From: Brevibacillus migulae | GTDB lineage: Bacteria; Bacillota; Bacilli; Brevibacillales; Brevibacillaceae | Length of the DNA: 64,000 nucleotides | Direction: 5' to 3' | Assembly (NCBI RefSeq): GCF_004521915.1 | Contig: NZ_SDKD01000004.1 | Span: forward strand, 1 to 64,000 | Shown here: positions 8,496 to 17,211 of the stretch, in pieces | Layout of the letters: each line of letters begins with the position of its first letter | How positions within the stretch are numbered: the stretch's first letter is position 1 | Made by a program: the position numbers and the translations under genes | Notes under the pieces: model-generated | Databases searched by the model: none | What the model saw: the letters and a program-made list of their open reading frames with translations, nothing else | Told to the model about the DNA's origin: nothing

Positions 8496-8771
8496 GTGAG
8501 TGGCAGTACCGTATTAATCGCGTTCGATTCCACGCAGCAGGCATTGCGGGCAGAAATGCTGCTGGAGTATGCAGACATCGATATTGACACGAGACCTACT
8601 CCCAAAGAGGTGACGGCAGGCTGCGCATTATCGATTGAATTTCCGATCGATGATTATCCGCTGGCTCGGGAAGTGATCGAGACGCAAGAGGTGGTCATCC
8701 GTGGGTATTTTCGAAAATTTACTGCAATCTACGAAGAAATAGATGAAACGGGAGAGAGGAAGGAGAGGTAG
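8496..8771 (+). CDS. DUF3343 family small protein (putative Se/S carrier-like)
   Basis: The 91-residue protein begins SGSTVLIAFDSTQQALRAEM and has a TAGCALSIEF segment with a single cysteine, like the DUF3343 family, proposed to carry sulfur or selenium. It starts with GTG behind AAGGAGGGGG. The next gene (mscS) begins three bases after its stop and DUF951 follows, so the three form an operon. Confidence 0.75.
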   Translation: MSGSTVLIAFDSTQQALRAEMLLEYADIDIDTRPTPKEVTAGCALSIEFPIDDYPLAREVIETQEVVIRGYFRKFTAIYEEIDETGERKER

Positions 8772-8774
8772 CTC

Positions 8775-9674
8775 TTGAGTGAGCAAGCGAATTGGATGGA
8801 AACCCTTTATGCAAAAATCTACACGTATCTGGCCGACCCGGCGCTGTGGGTAGCGATCGGGATGGCGGCGCTCAAGATATTGGTCATCATCATCGGAGCG
8901 AGGATTATCGTGACGATGGCACATGTCTTCGTCAATCGGGTCTTTCAAAAGAGAGAGGTTGGCAAGATTCAATTCGAGCAGCGACGTGTGGATACGCTAC
9001 GCGTGCTGATCAATAATGTGACCAATTACACGATCTACTTTTTGGCGATCTTGATGGTGCTCAAGCAGCTGGGGATCGATCTGCAGCCTGTGCTGGTCAG
9101 TGCGGGAGTTCTCGGATTGGCCGTTGGTTTTGGGGCGCAGAGCCTGGTGCGGGATGTCATTACCGGTTTCTTCATTATTTTTGAGGATCAATTCGCCGTG
9201 GGAGATACCGTCACCATCAATAATAATTTCAACGGGACTGTGCAGGAGATTGGACTTCGCGTGACCCGGATCCGCAGCTGGACAGGGGAAGTGCACATTT
9301 TCCCGAATGGCCAAATCACGCAAGTCACCAATTTCTCGATTCAAAATACCATGGCAGTCGTCGATATATTGGTAGCGCATGAAGAAGATCTCGAGCAGGT
9401 CGAGCAGGTAATTGCAGAGGCGGCGCAGAAAGTGAAAGAGGGAACGGCTGATATGGTAGGCGAACCACAGGTATTGGGCGTACAGGCAATGGGGCCGACC
9501 GATGTCACCATTCGTGTAATTGCCGAATGCAAGCCGAATACCCATCATGCCGTGACACGGAAAATGCGGGCCGTCATCAAGGCGGAATTCGACGCGAAAG
9601 GCATCGAAATCCCGTATCCAAAAGTGGTGTCTGTGAACGCTGGAAAAGTACAAGCACAAGCGCAAGGGGAGTAG
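8775..9674 (+). CDS. Small-conductance mechanosensitive channel, MscS family
   Basis: The 299-residue protein has three hydrophobic segments (about residues 20-45, 75-95 and 100-125). The third contains the pore-lining G/A pattern VLVSAGVLGLAVGFGAQSLVRD, the MscS hallmark. A cytoplasmic beta domain follows with GTVQEIGLRVTRIRSWTGEVHIFPNG. The channel opens on membrane tension and releases solutes on osmotic downshift. It starts with TTG after AAGGAGAGG in an operon with DUF3343 and DUF951 genes. Confidence 0.92.
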   Translation: MSEQANWMETLYAKIYTYLADPALWVAIGMAALKILVIIIGARIIVTMAHVFVNRVFQKREVGKIQFEQRRVDTLRVLINNVTNYTIYFLAILMVLKQLGIDLQPVLVSAGVLGLAVGFGAQSLVRDVITGFFIIFEDQFAVGDTVTINNNFNGTVQEIGLRVTRIRSWTGEVHIFPNGQITQVTNFSIQNTMAVVDILVAHEEDLEQVEQVIAEAAQKVKEGTADMVGEPQVLGVQAMGPTDVTIRVIAECKPNTHHAVTRKMRAVIKAEFDAKGIEIPYPKVVSVNAGKVQAQAQGE

Positions 9675-9678
9675 AAAA

Positions 9679-9888
9679 ATGGAGAGAAAGACATTTGGAC
9701 TGGGCGATGTTGTGCAGATGAAAAAACAGCATCCCTGTGGGACCAACGCGTGGAAAGTGATTCGCATGGGAGCGGACATCCGGATCAAATGTACAGGCTG
9801 TGAGCACAGTGTGATGATTCCGCGCTTGGAGTTTGAAAGAAAGATGAAAAAGGTATTGGTGGCTGCTGAACCAGGAACGCAGGAATAG
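9679..9888 (+). CDS. DUF951 family small Cys-containing protein
   Basis: A 69-residue protein of the YyzM/DUF951 type: FGLGDVVQMKKQHPCGTNAW, a CTGC pair that may bind metal, and IPRLEFERKMKKVL. Function is unknown. The same mscS-DUF951-ychF neighbourhood is common in Bacillales near the origin. It begins four bases after mscS. Confidence 0.85.
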   Translation: MERKTFGLGDVVQMKKQHPCGTNAWKVIRMGADIRIKCTGCEHSVMIPRLEFERKMKKVLVAAEPGTQE

Positions 9889-9984
9889 TCCGTTAAATAT
9901 ATTTGAACACCGTTTTTTTCTTTTTCTATAATCCGCTTAGAGTACTCGGCGACGCAGTCGGGTGCGGATCAGAAGGGGGAAAGG

Positions 9985-11121
9985 ATGGTGTTCTTTTTGA
10001 TGTGGAAAAAAAGCAGGGTATGGGTAGGCGTACTGGCGCTGCTGCTCGTGGTACAGATGAGTGCGTCAGCGTTAGGAGCGGATCGAAAGCCGCCAAGCAT
10101 GCAGGTGACGCCCAAAAATGGCGCGAGTGAGGTGCCCGTCAAGTCGGCGATCACGGTCACCTATAGCGAACAGGTCAAGCTGGCAGATGGGTCGGCGATT
10201 ACTTCCAAAAATGCGCCCGGTCTTTTCATTTTTACGCAAGCGGTCAATGGAGAGACGATTGCTGCAACGGTCAGTTGGAGCAGTGAGAAAAAGCGTATCA
10301 CGATTACCCCCAAGCAGCCGCTTTTGAACGGAACAACGTATCGGCTTCTCTTTCCCGCGAATCGGGTAAAAGATCGTTCCAACAATCCCAATGAGCAGAT
10401 GGTGGCGCAATTCAGGACGGAGGAGATCGGACCGCCGCTGCAGGCAGCCATTACACCAGAGCATCTCGCACAAAATGTTGCCGTAGATGCGTCAATCAAG
10501 CTGACATTCAACAAGCCAGTCACACGAGCCAATCACCAGGAGCTGTCCAACGGGGCGGTGGATAAAATCGTCAAGCTGACGGATGAAAAGGGAAAAAAGA
10601 TTTCTTTCCGCGGTACATGGGATGAAAAGCTGCTCACGGCCACAATCGATCCGGAAGGCAATCTGGCGGCTGGAGTCACCTATACGTTTACGCTGTTGGA
10701 GAAAAAGGTCATGGATCGGCAAGGTGTAAAAAACGAAGAAATCACTCACCAATTCACCACAAGGAAGCAAGCCGACACCATTGCACCGACCGCTTCGATC
10801 CATCCGGGTCACGGCGCTGCCAATGTAGCGACAGATGCGAAAATCACGTTGCTCTTTGGCGAAGAAATCACACATATGGATGGAACGCCGCTGTCTAGCA
10901 AAACAGTCGGACAGCTGGTGGGACTCTACGACGCCAAGGGGACGGCTATCGCGTATCGGGCAACATGGAACAAGAGCAAGAAGACGGTAACGATTCAGGC
11001 AAAAGGAAAGCTGCAGCCGAACACGGTATACACCATCGTCCTGCCAGCCAACCAGCTAAAGGACAGGTCGGGAAATGCCAACATCATGCAGCAGGCTGTG
11101 TTTTCCACAGGCAGATCATAA
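9985..11121 (+). CDS. Secreted protein with three Big_5 (bacterial Ig-like) domains
   Basis: The 378-residue protein has an N-terminal signal peptide (basic start, hydrophobic VWVGVLALLLVVQM, then ASALGA). Three similar domains of about 110 residues follow, each with the Big_5/SbsA-like pattern: PxxGAxxV, a V/L-T-F/Y-S/N-E/K-P/Q strand and a closing NTxYxxxxPxxxxKDRSxN segment. Such domains occur in S-layer and cell-surface proteins. No anchor or enzymatic domain is visible. The ribosome site AGAAGGGGGAAAGG precedes the ATG. Confidence 0.75.
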   Translation: MVFFLMWKKSRVWVGVLALLLVVQMSASALGADRKPPSMQVTPKNGASEVPVKSAITVTYSEQVKLADGSAITSKNAPGLFIFTQAVNGETIAATVSWSSEKKRITITPKQPLLNGTTYRLLFPANRVKDRSNNPNEQMVAQFRTEEIGPPLQAAITPEHLAQNVAVDASIKLTFNKPVTRANHQELSNGAVDKIVKLTDEKGKKISFRGTWDEKLLTATIDPEGNLAAGVTYTFTLLEKKVMDRQGVKNEEITHQFTTRKQADTIAPTASIHPGHGAANVATDAKITLLFGEEITHMDGTPLSSKTVGQLVGLYDAKGTAIAYRATWNKSKKTVTIQAKGKLQPNTVYTIVLPANQLKDRSGNANIMQQAVFSTGRS

Positions 11122-11134
11122 CGCAAACCACATG

Positions 11135-11168
11135 AAAAAGGATGCAGTTTTGACACTGCATCCTTTTG
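11135..11168 (+). terminator. Terminator after the Big_5 protein gene
   Basis: Near-perfect arms AAAAGGATGCAGT and ACTGCATCCTTTT flank a short loop, 14 bases after the stop codon. Confidence 0.85.
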
Positions 11169-11300
11169 TCGTGGATAAGTGACTGGCGTACATTTACCCA
11201 CAGATGAGGCAATGACGGTTTCATCTTGCCAGAAGGCTAGACGAGGGCCGCATCAGATTCGGCGACGGGATGGTGAGGGGAGTGATTGGCGATCTGAAGA

Positions 11301-11390
11301 TTAGTCTTCAGATGCACCAACGATTACGAGGAGAATGAACAGTACCAGAATCAACGCGAAATCGTCGAAATCTCCATTGAACAGACCCAC
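11301..11390 (-). CDS. Tiny hydrophobic protein resembling YjcZ-type sporulation proteins
   Basis: A 29-residue ORF starts with GTG, with AGGAGG nine bases upstream. It has a polar start (MGLFNGDFDDFA) followed by a hydrophobic stretch LILVLFILLVIVGA and ends SED. This layout is that of the very small YjcZ family (about 25-50 residues) found in spore-formers. No convincing promoter was identified. It sits between the Big_5 terminator and the DnaA-box cluster. Confidence 0.6.
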   Translation of the reverse strand: MGLFNGDFDDFALILVLFILLVIVGASED

Positions 11391-11483
11391 TTGAGAACAC
11401 CTCCTAGCGTAGTTTCAATACCTATGCTATGAGCGGAATGCTCAGGGTGTTTGGGCGGATGCCCTGTTCACAGGAAAAAATAA

Positions 11484-11600
11484 TTATTCACAGTTAATCC
11501 ACAGAAAATGTGCATAACTTTTCTGGATGAGCAAAGGAATATCGGGAGAACTCTTCCTGAAACGTGGATAACTCATTCCTTATCCACAGAATTATTCACA
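11484..11600. promoter_or_regulatory. Cluster of DnaA boxes
   Basis: Six 9-mers match TTATNCACA at eight or nine positions within 117 bases: TTATTCACA at 11484, TAATCCACA at 11495, TTATGCACA (minus) at 11509, TTATCCACG (minus) at 11563, TTATCCACA at 11580 and TTATTCACA at 11592. Two weaker outliers lie at 11170-11178 and 11194-11202. An AT-rich stretch follows at 11630-11655. The region is intergenic, upstream of the pepF-like gene. Confidence 0.65.
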
Positions 11601-11745
11601 ACAGGAAAAAAGTCCGGTGATTGTAGACCCAATATTTTAAATTTTTTTACTAGTCAGGAGGATTTAATCGATAAGGGTATAATACTTTATTTTACGGAAA
11701 GTCTAATTACCAAAATAAAGAAAAATGAATGGGGGCGCATGTTTC

Positions 11746-13656
11746 ATGAAAAAGAAAGTCATGTCTACAATGACAGCGGCGACAGTTGCATTATCCGTAC
11801 TCTCCACACCATTTATTCCTTACAGCACACCGGTTGTGGCAGCCGCGGAGCAGGCTCCAGTCTATAAAACAAGGGCAGAGATTCCCGATCAATATAAATG
11901 GAAATTGGAACATATTTACGCAGACAAGGCAGCGTGGGATGCGGATGTGAAAAAGGTTGAGAAAATGGCCAATGATTTCGCCAAGCATCAGGGGAAAATT
12001 GCCGGTTCTGCCGCAGCATTGAAGCGAGTGCTGGACGATTATGTGGCATTGATGCGCCTCAATGACAAAGTGTACGTATATGCCAATATGTCACTGGACG
12101 TGAATTCATCCAACTCTGCCCTGCAAGAGCTTGCCGATGGCGCTGACAAGCTGAACACGCTGGTTTCCGAAAAGACGGCGTGGCTGGCTCCCGAAGTGGT
12201 GGCCATTCCTGATGGAAAAATGAAGAGCTATCTGGGTTCCAAGGAGCTCGCAGAATACAAGCTCTTCCTGAATGACATCATTCGCACAAAGCCGTACTCC
12301 CTGCCAAAAGAACAGGAAGAATTGTTAGCGCAATCATCCCCACTGGCCTCCTCACCAGAGAATATCTACAGCATGCTCGCCAAGGACGTAAAATTCCCGA
12401 AAATCAAGGATGAGACAGGAAAGGAAGTCCAGCTGACCCGTTCCAATTTCGTTTCCTATCTGGAAAGCAAAGATCGCCGTGTGCGCAAGGATGCATTTGA
12501 AGCTTACTACCGGACCATGGCAGGCTTCCAGGATTCATTCGCCCAGGTTTTTGCGGCAAAGATGAAGGCGGACAATTTCTATGCAAAAGCGCGCAAATAC
12601 GATTCTGCATTGGAAGCGAGCCTGATCCCGAACAACATTCCGACAAAGGTATACGACGAATTGATCGCGACGGTGAATAAAAATCTCCCGCTCATGCACC
12701 GCTACATGGAATTGAAAAAGAAAATGCTGGGCGTGGATGAATTGCATATGTACGATATCTACGTGCCGATCGTCAAATCCGATGATAAGTACTATTCCAT
12801 TGAAGAAGGCCAGAAGATGGTGCTGGAAGGCTTGAAAATCATGGGCGACGACTATGTAAAGGTGCTGGATGAAGGCTTCAAGGGCGGCTGGGTAGATGTG
12901 TACTCCACAGATGACAAACGTACCGGCGCTTATCAATGGGGTTCCTATGATACACATCCGTATGTGCTGCTGAACCATCAAGGCACGCTGGATGATGTAT
13001 TTACCATCGCCCATGAAATGGGGCATGCGATGCAATCCTACTATACGAATAAAAAGCAGCCATACATTTCGTCCAACTATCCAACCTTTACGGCAGAGGT
13101 AGCGTCGACGATGAATGAAACGCTGTTGTTCAAAAGCATGTATGCAAAAGCAAAAACCAAAGAGGAAAAGCTCTTCTTGCTGAATCACTATCTGGAAAAC
13201 TTCCGCTCGACGTTGTTCCGCCAAACCCAGTTTGCCGAATTTGAGCGTGTGATCCATGAGAAAGAGCAAGCGGGTGAGTCGCTGAACGCAGAAGCGCTGA
13301 AAAAGATCTATCTGGACATCAATAAGAAGTATTATGGCGATACCATGATTTCGGATGAGGAAATCGCCATGGAGTGGGCGCGCATCCCGCACTTCATGAA
13401 CTATCGCTACTATGTGTACCAATACTCGACCAGCTTTGCTGCATCCCAGGCCTTGGCGAAGAAGATCTTGGATGAAGGCCAGCCGGCTGTTGATCAGATC
13501 AAGAAAAACTTCCTGGAAGCGGGCAGCTCCCAGCCGCCAATCGAAGTATTGAAGGCAGCCGGTGTCGATATGTCTACGGCAAAGCCGATTGAAGATGCGA
13601 TGAAGATTTTTGAAGAGACCTTGACCGAAATGGAAAAGCTGGTAAACGAAAAATAA
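11746..13656 (+). CDS. Exported oligoendopeptidase F-like M3B metallopeptidase
   Basis: A zinc peptidase that would cleave short peptides, 636 residues from the ATG at 11746. The active-site HEMGH is at about residues 423-427, with TAEVASTMNE downstream supplying the third ligand. The upstream segment YDTHPYVLLN is typical of the PepF family. The N-terminus MKKKVMSTMTAATVALSVLS followed by TPVVAAAEQAP looks like a signal peptide, so the enzyme is probably secreted or wall-associated, whereas most PepF enzymes are cytoplasmic. The ORF is open seven codons further upstream. A -10-like TATAAT lies at 11678. Confidence 0.88.
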   Translation: MKKKVMSTMTAATVALSVLSTPFIPYSTPVVAAAEQAPVYKTRAEIPDQYKWKLEHIYADKAAWDADVKKVEKMANDFAKHQGKIAGSAAALKRVLDDYVALMRLNDKVYVYANMSLDVNSSNSALQELADGADKLNTLVSEKTAWLAPEVVAIPDGKMKSYLGSKELAEYKLFLNDIIRTKPYSLPKEQEELLAQSSPLASSPENIYSMLAKDVKFPKIKDETGKEVQLTRSNFVSYLESKDRRVRKDAFEAYYRTMAGFQDSFAQVFAAKMKADNFYAKARKYDSALEASLIPNNIPTKVYDELIATVNKNLPLMHRYMELKKKMLGVDELHMYDIYVPIVKSDDKYYSIEEGQKMVLEGLKIMGDDYVKVLDEGFKGGWVDVYSTDDKRTGAYQWGSYDTHPYVLLNHQGTLDDVFTIAHEMGHAMQSYYTNKKQPYISSNYPTFTAEVASTMNETLLFKSMYAKAKTKEEKLFLLNHYLENFRSTLFRQTQFAEFERVIHEKEQAGESLNAEALKKIYLDINKKYYGDTMISDEEIAMEWARIPHFMNYRYYVYQYSTSFAASQALAKKILDEGQPAVDQIKKNFLEAGSSQPPIEVLKAAGVDMSTAKPIEDAMKIFEETLTEMEKLVNEK

Positions 13657-13707
13657 AGATATGACTGCCGAAATGGCCTCCTGAAAAAGGGGGCCAACTT
13701 TTTCTTT

Positions 13708-13728
13708 GACAGAGGCTCTGTCTTTTTT
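13708..13728 (+). terminator. Terminator after the pepF-like gene
   Basis: The hairpin GACAGA-GGC-TCTGTC is followed directly by six T residues. Confidence 0.85.
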
Positions 13729-13853
13729 CATGATAAAGACAAGGGTAACTGACAGCCGGAAGGAAGCGTTGTATTATCTACGGCAAATCTATATACTAGT
13801 AAAGATGTTGTGATTTCGGCATACAAGATTAATCATGCAAGGAGTGTATATAG

Positions 13854-14954
13854 ATGGGAGCATCCTGTGGCATCGTCGGTTTGCCTAACGTAGGAAAGTC
13901 AACCCTTTTTAACGCCATTACACAGGCAGGAGCGGAATCTGCCAACTACCCGTTTTGCACGATCGATCCCAATGTGGGCATCGTGGAAGTTCCGGACGAG
14001 CGACTGGTCAAGCTGACCGAGATTGTGGTACCGAATAAAGTGGTACCGACCGCATTCGAATTTGTAGACATCGCCGGTCTGGTAAAAGGAGCTTCCCGTG
14101 GAGAAGGATTGGGCAACCAGTTCCTTGGCCACATCCGTGAGGTAGACGCGATTGCCCACGTGGTTCGCTGCTTCGAGGATGAAAACATCACTCACGTAGC
14201 GGGAAAAGTGGATCCGTTGAGCGATATTGAGACGATCAATCTGGAGCTGATCTTTGCCGATCTGGACTCCGTCGAGCGCCGTATCGAGCGGATCGGCCGC
14301 AAGGTAAAAGCGGGCGATAAGGAAGCCAAGCAAGAGCTGGATGTACTGGAGCGTTTGAAAGCTGCATTCGAAGAGGGGCAATCTGCTCGCAGCGTTGAAC
14401 TGGACGATGAGGAGCGGAAAGTGATTCGCGATTTGCATCTGTTGACCATCAAGCCGATGCTGTATGTGTGCAACGTAGCGGAAGATGGCATTCACGATGC
14501 AGATGAGAATCCGCATGTGCAAGCTGTCCGCAAGCACGCAGCGGAAGAAGGAGCCCAAGTGGTTGTCATCAGCGCGAAGGTAGAAGCGGAGATCGCGGAG
14601 CTGGAAGGCGAAGACAAGGCGATGTTCCTCGAAGAGCTGGGCCTCCAGGAATCCGGTCTCGACCGTCTGATCCGTGCGGCATACAGCCTGCTTGGCTTGA
14701 TTACCTACTTTACAGCTGGGGTGCAGGAAGTGCGTGCTTGGACGATTCGCAAAGGATTGAAAGCACCACAAGCAGCAGGTGTGATCCATACCGACTTCGA
14801 ACGCGGCTTTATCCGCGCGGAAGTGGTCGCCTACGATGATCTGGTGGAAGCGGGATCTGTCAATGCGGCGCGTGAAAAAGGGAAGTACCGCCTGGAAGGA
14901 AAAGACTATGTAGTAAATGACGGAGATGTCATGCATTTCCGGTTCAATGTCTAG
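13854..14954 (+). CDS. ychF: Redox-regulated ATPase YchF (OLA1 family)
   Basis: The 366-residue P-loop protein of the Obg-like family prefers ATP and associates with ribosomes. Motifs are [13 protein letters not shown] (G1), [20 protein letters not shown] (G3) and NVAE in place of the usual G4 NKxD, as typical of ATP-preferring YchF. A helical insertion follows, then a C-terminal TGS domain ending in [11 protein letters not shown]. The ribosome site AAGGAG lies before the ATG. It precedes the rpsF operon, as in other Bacillales. Confidence 0.95.
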   Translation: MGASCGIVGLPNVGKSTLFNAITQAGAESANYPFCTIDPNVGIVEVPDERLVKLTEIVVPNKVVPTAFEFVDIAGLVKGASRGEGLGNQFLGHIREVDAIAHVVRCFEDENITHVAGKVDPLSDIETINLELIFADLDSVERRIERIGRKVKAGDKEAKQELDVLERLKAAFEEGQSARSVELDDEERKVIRDLHLLTIKPMLYVCNVAEDGIHDADENPHVQAVRKHAAEEGAQVVVISAKVEAEIAELEGEDKAMFLEELGLQESGLDRLIRAAYSLLGLITYFTAGVQEVRAWTIRKGLKAPQAAGVIHTDFERGFIRAEVVAYDDLVEAGSVNAAREKGKYRLEGKDYVVNDGDVMHFRFNV

Positions 14955-14963
14955 AAGTCTTCC

Positions 14964-14992
14964 TTGCTACCAGATGCCTAATTTGTTATAAT
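14964..14992 (+). promoter_or_regulatory. Vegetative promoter of the rpsF-ssb-rpsR operon
   Basis: TTGCTA is separated by 17 bases from TATAAT, and a TG two bases upstream of the -10 makes it an extended -10. The start of transcription should be near 14999, giving a leader of about 100 bases before rpsF. Confidence 0.75.
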
Positions 14993-15000
14993 ACAAAAAT

Positions 15001-15084
15001 GCGAGTATTTTGTAGGGTGCATCTATCAAGCCTTTCAATTAGCACTCGCTCCTTGCCCAATAAGGGCCGTTTAGTCCATAAGGA
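15001..15084 (+). promoter_or_regulatory. rpsF leader, possible S6:S18 binding RNA structure
   Basis: The leader can pair GCGAGT (15001) with ACTCGC (15044). It then forms a second helix CCTT...AAGG (15051-15084) enclosing GCCC/GGGC and a CCG followed by TTTAGTCC. A hairpin with an exposed CCG just before rpsF is the described S6:S18 autoregulatory motif. Its 3' arm overlaps the AAGGAGGTGA ribosome site, so protein binding would block translation. Confidence 0.5.
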
Positions 15085-15096
15085 GGTGAAATAGGT

Positions 15097-15384
15097 ATGC
15101 GTCAATACGAAGTTATGTACGTGATGCGTCCAGACCTTGAAGAAGAGAAAGTGAAAGCAAACGTTGCTCGTTACAGCGATGTTGTGACTAGCTTTGGTGG
15201 AGAAATCACCAAACTTCAAGAGATGGGTAAACGTCGTCTTGCGTATGAGATCAACAAGTTCCGTGAAGGTTTCTACGTACTGATGAACTTTAAAGCAAAC
15301 GCTGATGCAGTAGCAGAAGCTGAGCGACTCATGAAAATTAATGACGACGTAATTCGCTTCTTGTTCGTAAGAGAAGATAAGTAA
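15097..15384 (+). CDS. rpsF: 30S ribosomal protein S6
   Basis: The 95-residue protein starts [17 protein letters not shown] and contains [19 protein letters not shown] and GFYVLMNF, the normal S6 pattern. S6 binds S18 on the small subunit. It is first in the rpsF-ssb-rpsR operon, behind a perfect AAGGAGGTGA ribosome site and a structured leader. Confidence 0.97.
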   Translation: MRQYEVMYVMRPDLEEEKVKANVARYSDVVTSFGGEITKLQEMGKRRLAYEINKFREGFYVLMNFKANADAVAEAERLMKINDDVIRFLFVREDK

Positions 15385-15413
15385 TTGTCGTCGCGGGCAG
15401 AGGGGGACCAAAG

Positions 15414-15872
15414 ATGAATCGTGTCATTCTCATCGGCAACCTGACAAAAGATCCAGAGCTTCGTTACACGCCGAGTGGCACTGCTGTTACTACTTTTACA
15501 CTGGCGATCAATCGTCCACGTACCAATCAGGCGGGCGAGCGGGAAGCTGACTTCATTAACGTCGTGGCTTGGCAAAAGCTGGCTGACTTGTGCGCGACTT
15601 ATCTGCGTAAGGGCAGACAAGCTGCCGTAGAAGGACGCTTGCAGACGCGATCCTACGACAATAAAGAAGGTAAAAAGGTTTATGTAACAGAAGTTGTGGC
15701 TGAAAACGTCCAATTCCTGGGTGCACGGGCAGGCGAAGGCGGAACCGGATTTGATCCTGGTTTCGGTGGCGGATCCAAGCCTAGTCGCGGAAATGACAAT
15801 GATCCGTTTGGTGATCCTTTTGCCGACGCAGGCAAGCCAATCAACATTTCCGATGATGACTTGCCGTTCTAA
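15414..15872 (+). CDS. ssb: Single-stranded DNA-binding protein
   Basis: The 152-residue protein has an OB fold over residues 1-105 ([34 protein letters not shown]), a Gly/Asp-rich linker and the acidic tip DDDLPF that binds partner proteins. It coats single-stranded DNA at replication forks. It lies between rpsF and rpsR, 29 bases after rpsF. Confidence 0.97.
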   Translation: MNRVILIGNLTKDPELRYTPSGTAVTTFTLAINRPRTNQAGEREADFINVVAWQKLADLCATYLRKGRQAAVEGRLQTRSYDNKEGKKVYVTEVVAENVQFLGARAGEGGTGFDPGFGGGSKPSRGNDNDPFGDPFADAGKPINISDDDLPF

Positions 15873-15922
15873 TGAGGAAGTTTTCAAGTATGTGAAACTT
15901 TTAGAAGAAGGAGGGACTCTCA

Positions 15923-16153
15923 ATGTCACGCAAAGGACGTCCAAATAAGCGTCGTAAAGTATGCTTCTTCACAGTAAACAAAATCAAAAAAATTGACTAT
16001 AAAGATGTCGATCTTCTGAAAAAGTTTATTAGTGAGCGCGGCAAAATTTTACCACGTCGTGTAACTGGTACTTCCGCGAAGTATCAACGTGCTTTGACGA
16101 TCGCGATCAAACGCTCTCGTCAAGTCGCACTGCTGCCTTACACGGCTGAATAA
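15923..16153 (+). CDS. rpsR: 30S ribosomal protein S18
   Basis: The 76-residue basic protein contains [20 protein letters not shown] and [30 protein letters not shown], diagnostic for S18, the partner of S6. An AGAAGGAGGG ribosome site precedes it and a terminator follows within 15 bases. Confidence 0.97.
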   Translation: MSRKGRPNKRRKVCFFTVNKIKKIDYKDVDLLKKFISERGKILPRRVTGTSAKYQRALTIAIKRSRQVALLPYTAE

Positions 16154-16167
16154 GAAACAAAACAGAT

Positions 16168-16199
16168 AAAGAGGGGCACTTATATGTGACCCTCTTTTT
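16168..16199 (+). terminator. Terminator of the rpsF-ssb-rpsR operon
   Basis: The arms AAGAGGGGCAC and GTGACCCTCTT are complementary with one mismatch and flank a six-base loop; T residues follow. Confidence 0.85.
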
Positions 16200-16259
16200 C
16201 ACTATCCATAGACAAGCCTACATATACTTACTATGAGATCTTGAGAGGAGCAGCCATTC

Positions 16260-17207
16260 ATGTCTACTCGGAAAAAACAATGGACCGACAGTGCATGGAT
16301 GCTGGGAACAGCTTCCCTCCTGTACTATCTGGGCACACATACGATCTTTGGTGTGATCGGGTTTTTCTTGATAGCCGTGCCGTTTGCGTTATTGGGAACC
16401 CAACTAGCATTTCGTGAAAAATCGGTAGTAACGATCCTTTTTGCGCTCATCGGATTTTTGTTGGATGGTCCCATGGGAGCTGTGCTTGCGCTGCAGAGTG
16501 CACTGACCGGGCTAGTCATGGCAACTCTTTATGGCCGTAAAAAGCATGCAGTGGCCGCTGTTGCGGGCGGAGCCGGAGTCAACTTTTTGACCTTTGTTTT
16601 TTTCCTCTTCGTCCTTCACTTCGTCATGAACTTCAATTTGATGGCAGAATTGGATCGGACCAAAGAAGAGATCATTAATGGAACGAAGGACATGCTGCTT
16701 CCTGGCGTGATGAGTCCCGACGATTGGAAAAAACAGGTGGAGATGCAGTTTGACATGATTCGGACCATTCTCCCAACCTTTCTGATACTTATGAGCATGA
16801 TCATCGGTGGGCTGATCCATGCAGCCACGCGCTTGGGCGGTAAAATTTTTCGGCGGCCTATACCAGCCTTGCCTCCGCTGCGTGAATGGAATTTTCCCCG
16901 GTCCTTGTTGGTGTATTATTTCTTGTCCTTGATCATCTTGCTGTTATCAGGAGAGGATATGAAGCATACCTTTTGGGGAAATGCATTGGAGAATTTGAAG
17001 GTGATGCTCGAGGTTATTTTTTTAGTCCAAGGCTTATCCTTCTGTATGTTTGGGATCCATTTAAAGAAATGGAAAATACCTGCTCCGGTGCTTATTGTAT
17101 CTCTATTTATTTTTCCTGGCTTAACTTATATACTTAGCTTACTAGGCATTTTTGATCTAGGATTAGGGTTGCGTAAGAGATTGGAAACAAGAGTGAAGAG
17201 GGGCTGA
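16260..17207 (+). CDS. yybS: YybS family membrane protein (DUF2232)
   Basis: The 315-residue protein has about seven to eight hydrophobic segments and a charged central loop (residues 130-170, including KKQVEMQFDMIRTILP). It matches YybS/DUF2232, an integral membrane protein of unknown function upstream of gdpP in most Bacillales. It has an AGAGGAG ribosome site and ends five bases before gdpP, so it heads a yybS-gdpP-rplI-dnaB operon. Confidence 0.85.
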   Translation: MSTRKKQWTDSAWMLGTASLLYYLGTHTIFGVIGFFLIAVPFALLGTQLAFREKSVVTILFALIGFLLDGPMGAVLALQSALTGLVMATLYGRKKHAVAAVAGGAGVNFLTFVFFLFVLHFVMNFNLMAELDRTKEEIINGTKDMLLPGVMSPDDWKKQVEMQFDMIRTILPTFLILMSMIIGGLIHAATRLGGKIFRRPIPALPPLREWNFPRSLLVYYFLSLIILLLSGEDMKHTFWGNALENLKVMLEVIFLVQGLSFCMFGIHLKKWKIPAPVLIVSLFIFPGLTYILSLLGIFDLGLGLRKRLETRVKRG

Positions 17208-17211
17208 GGAA

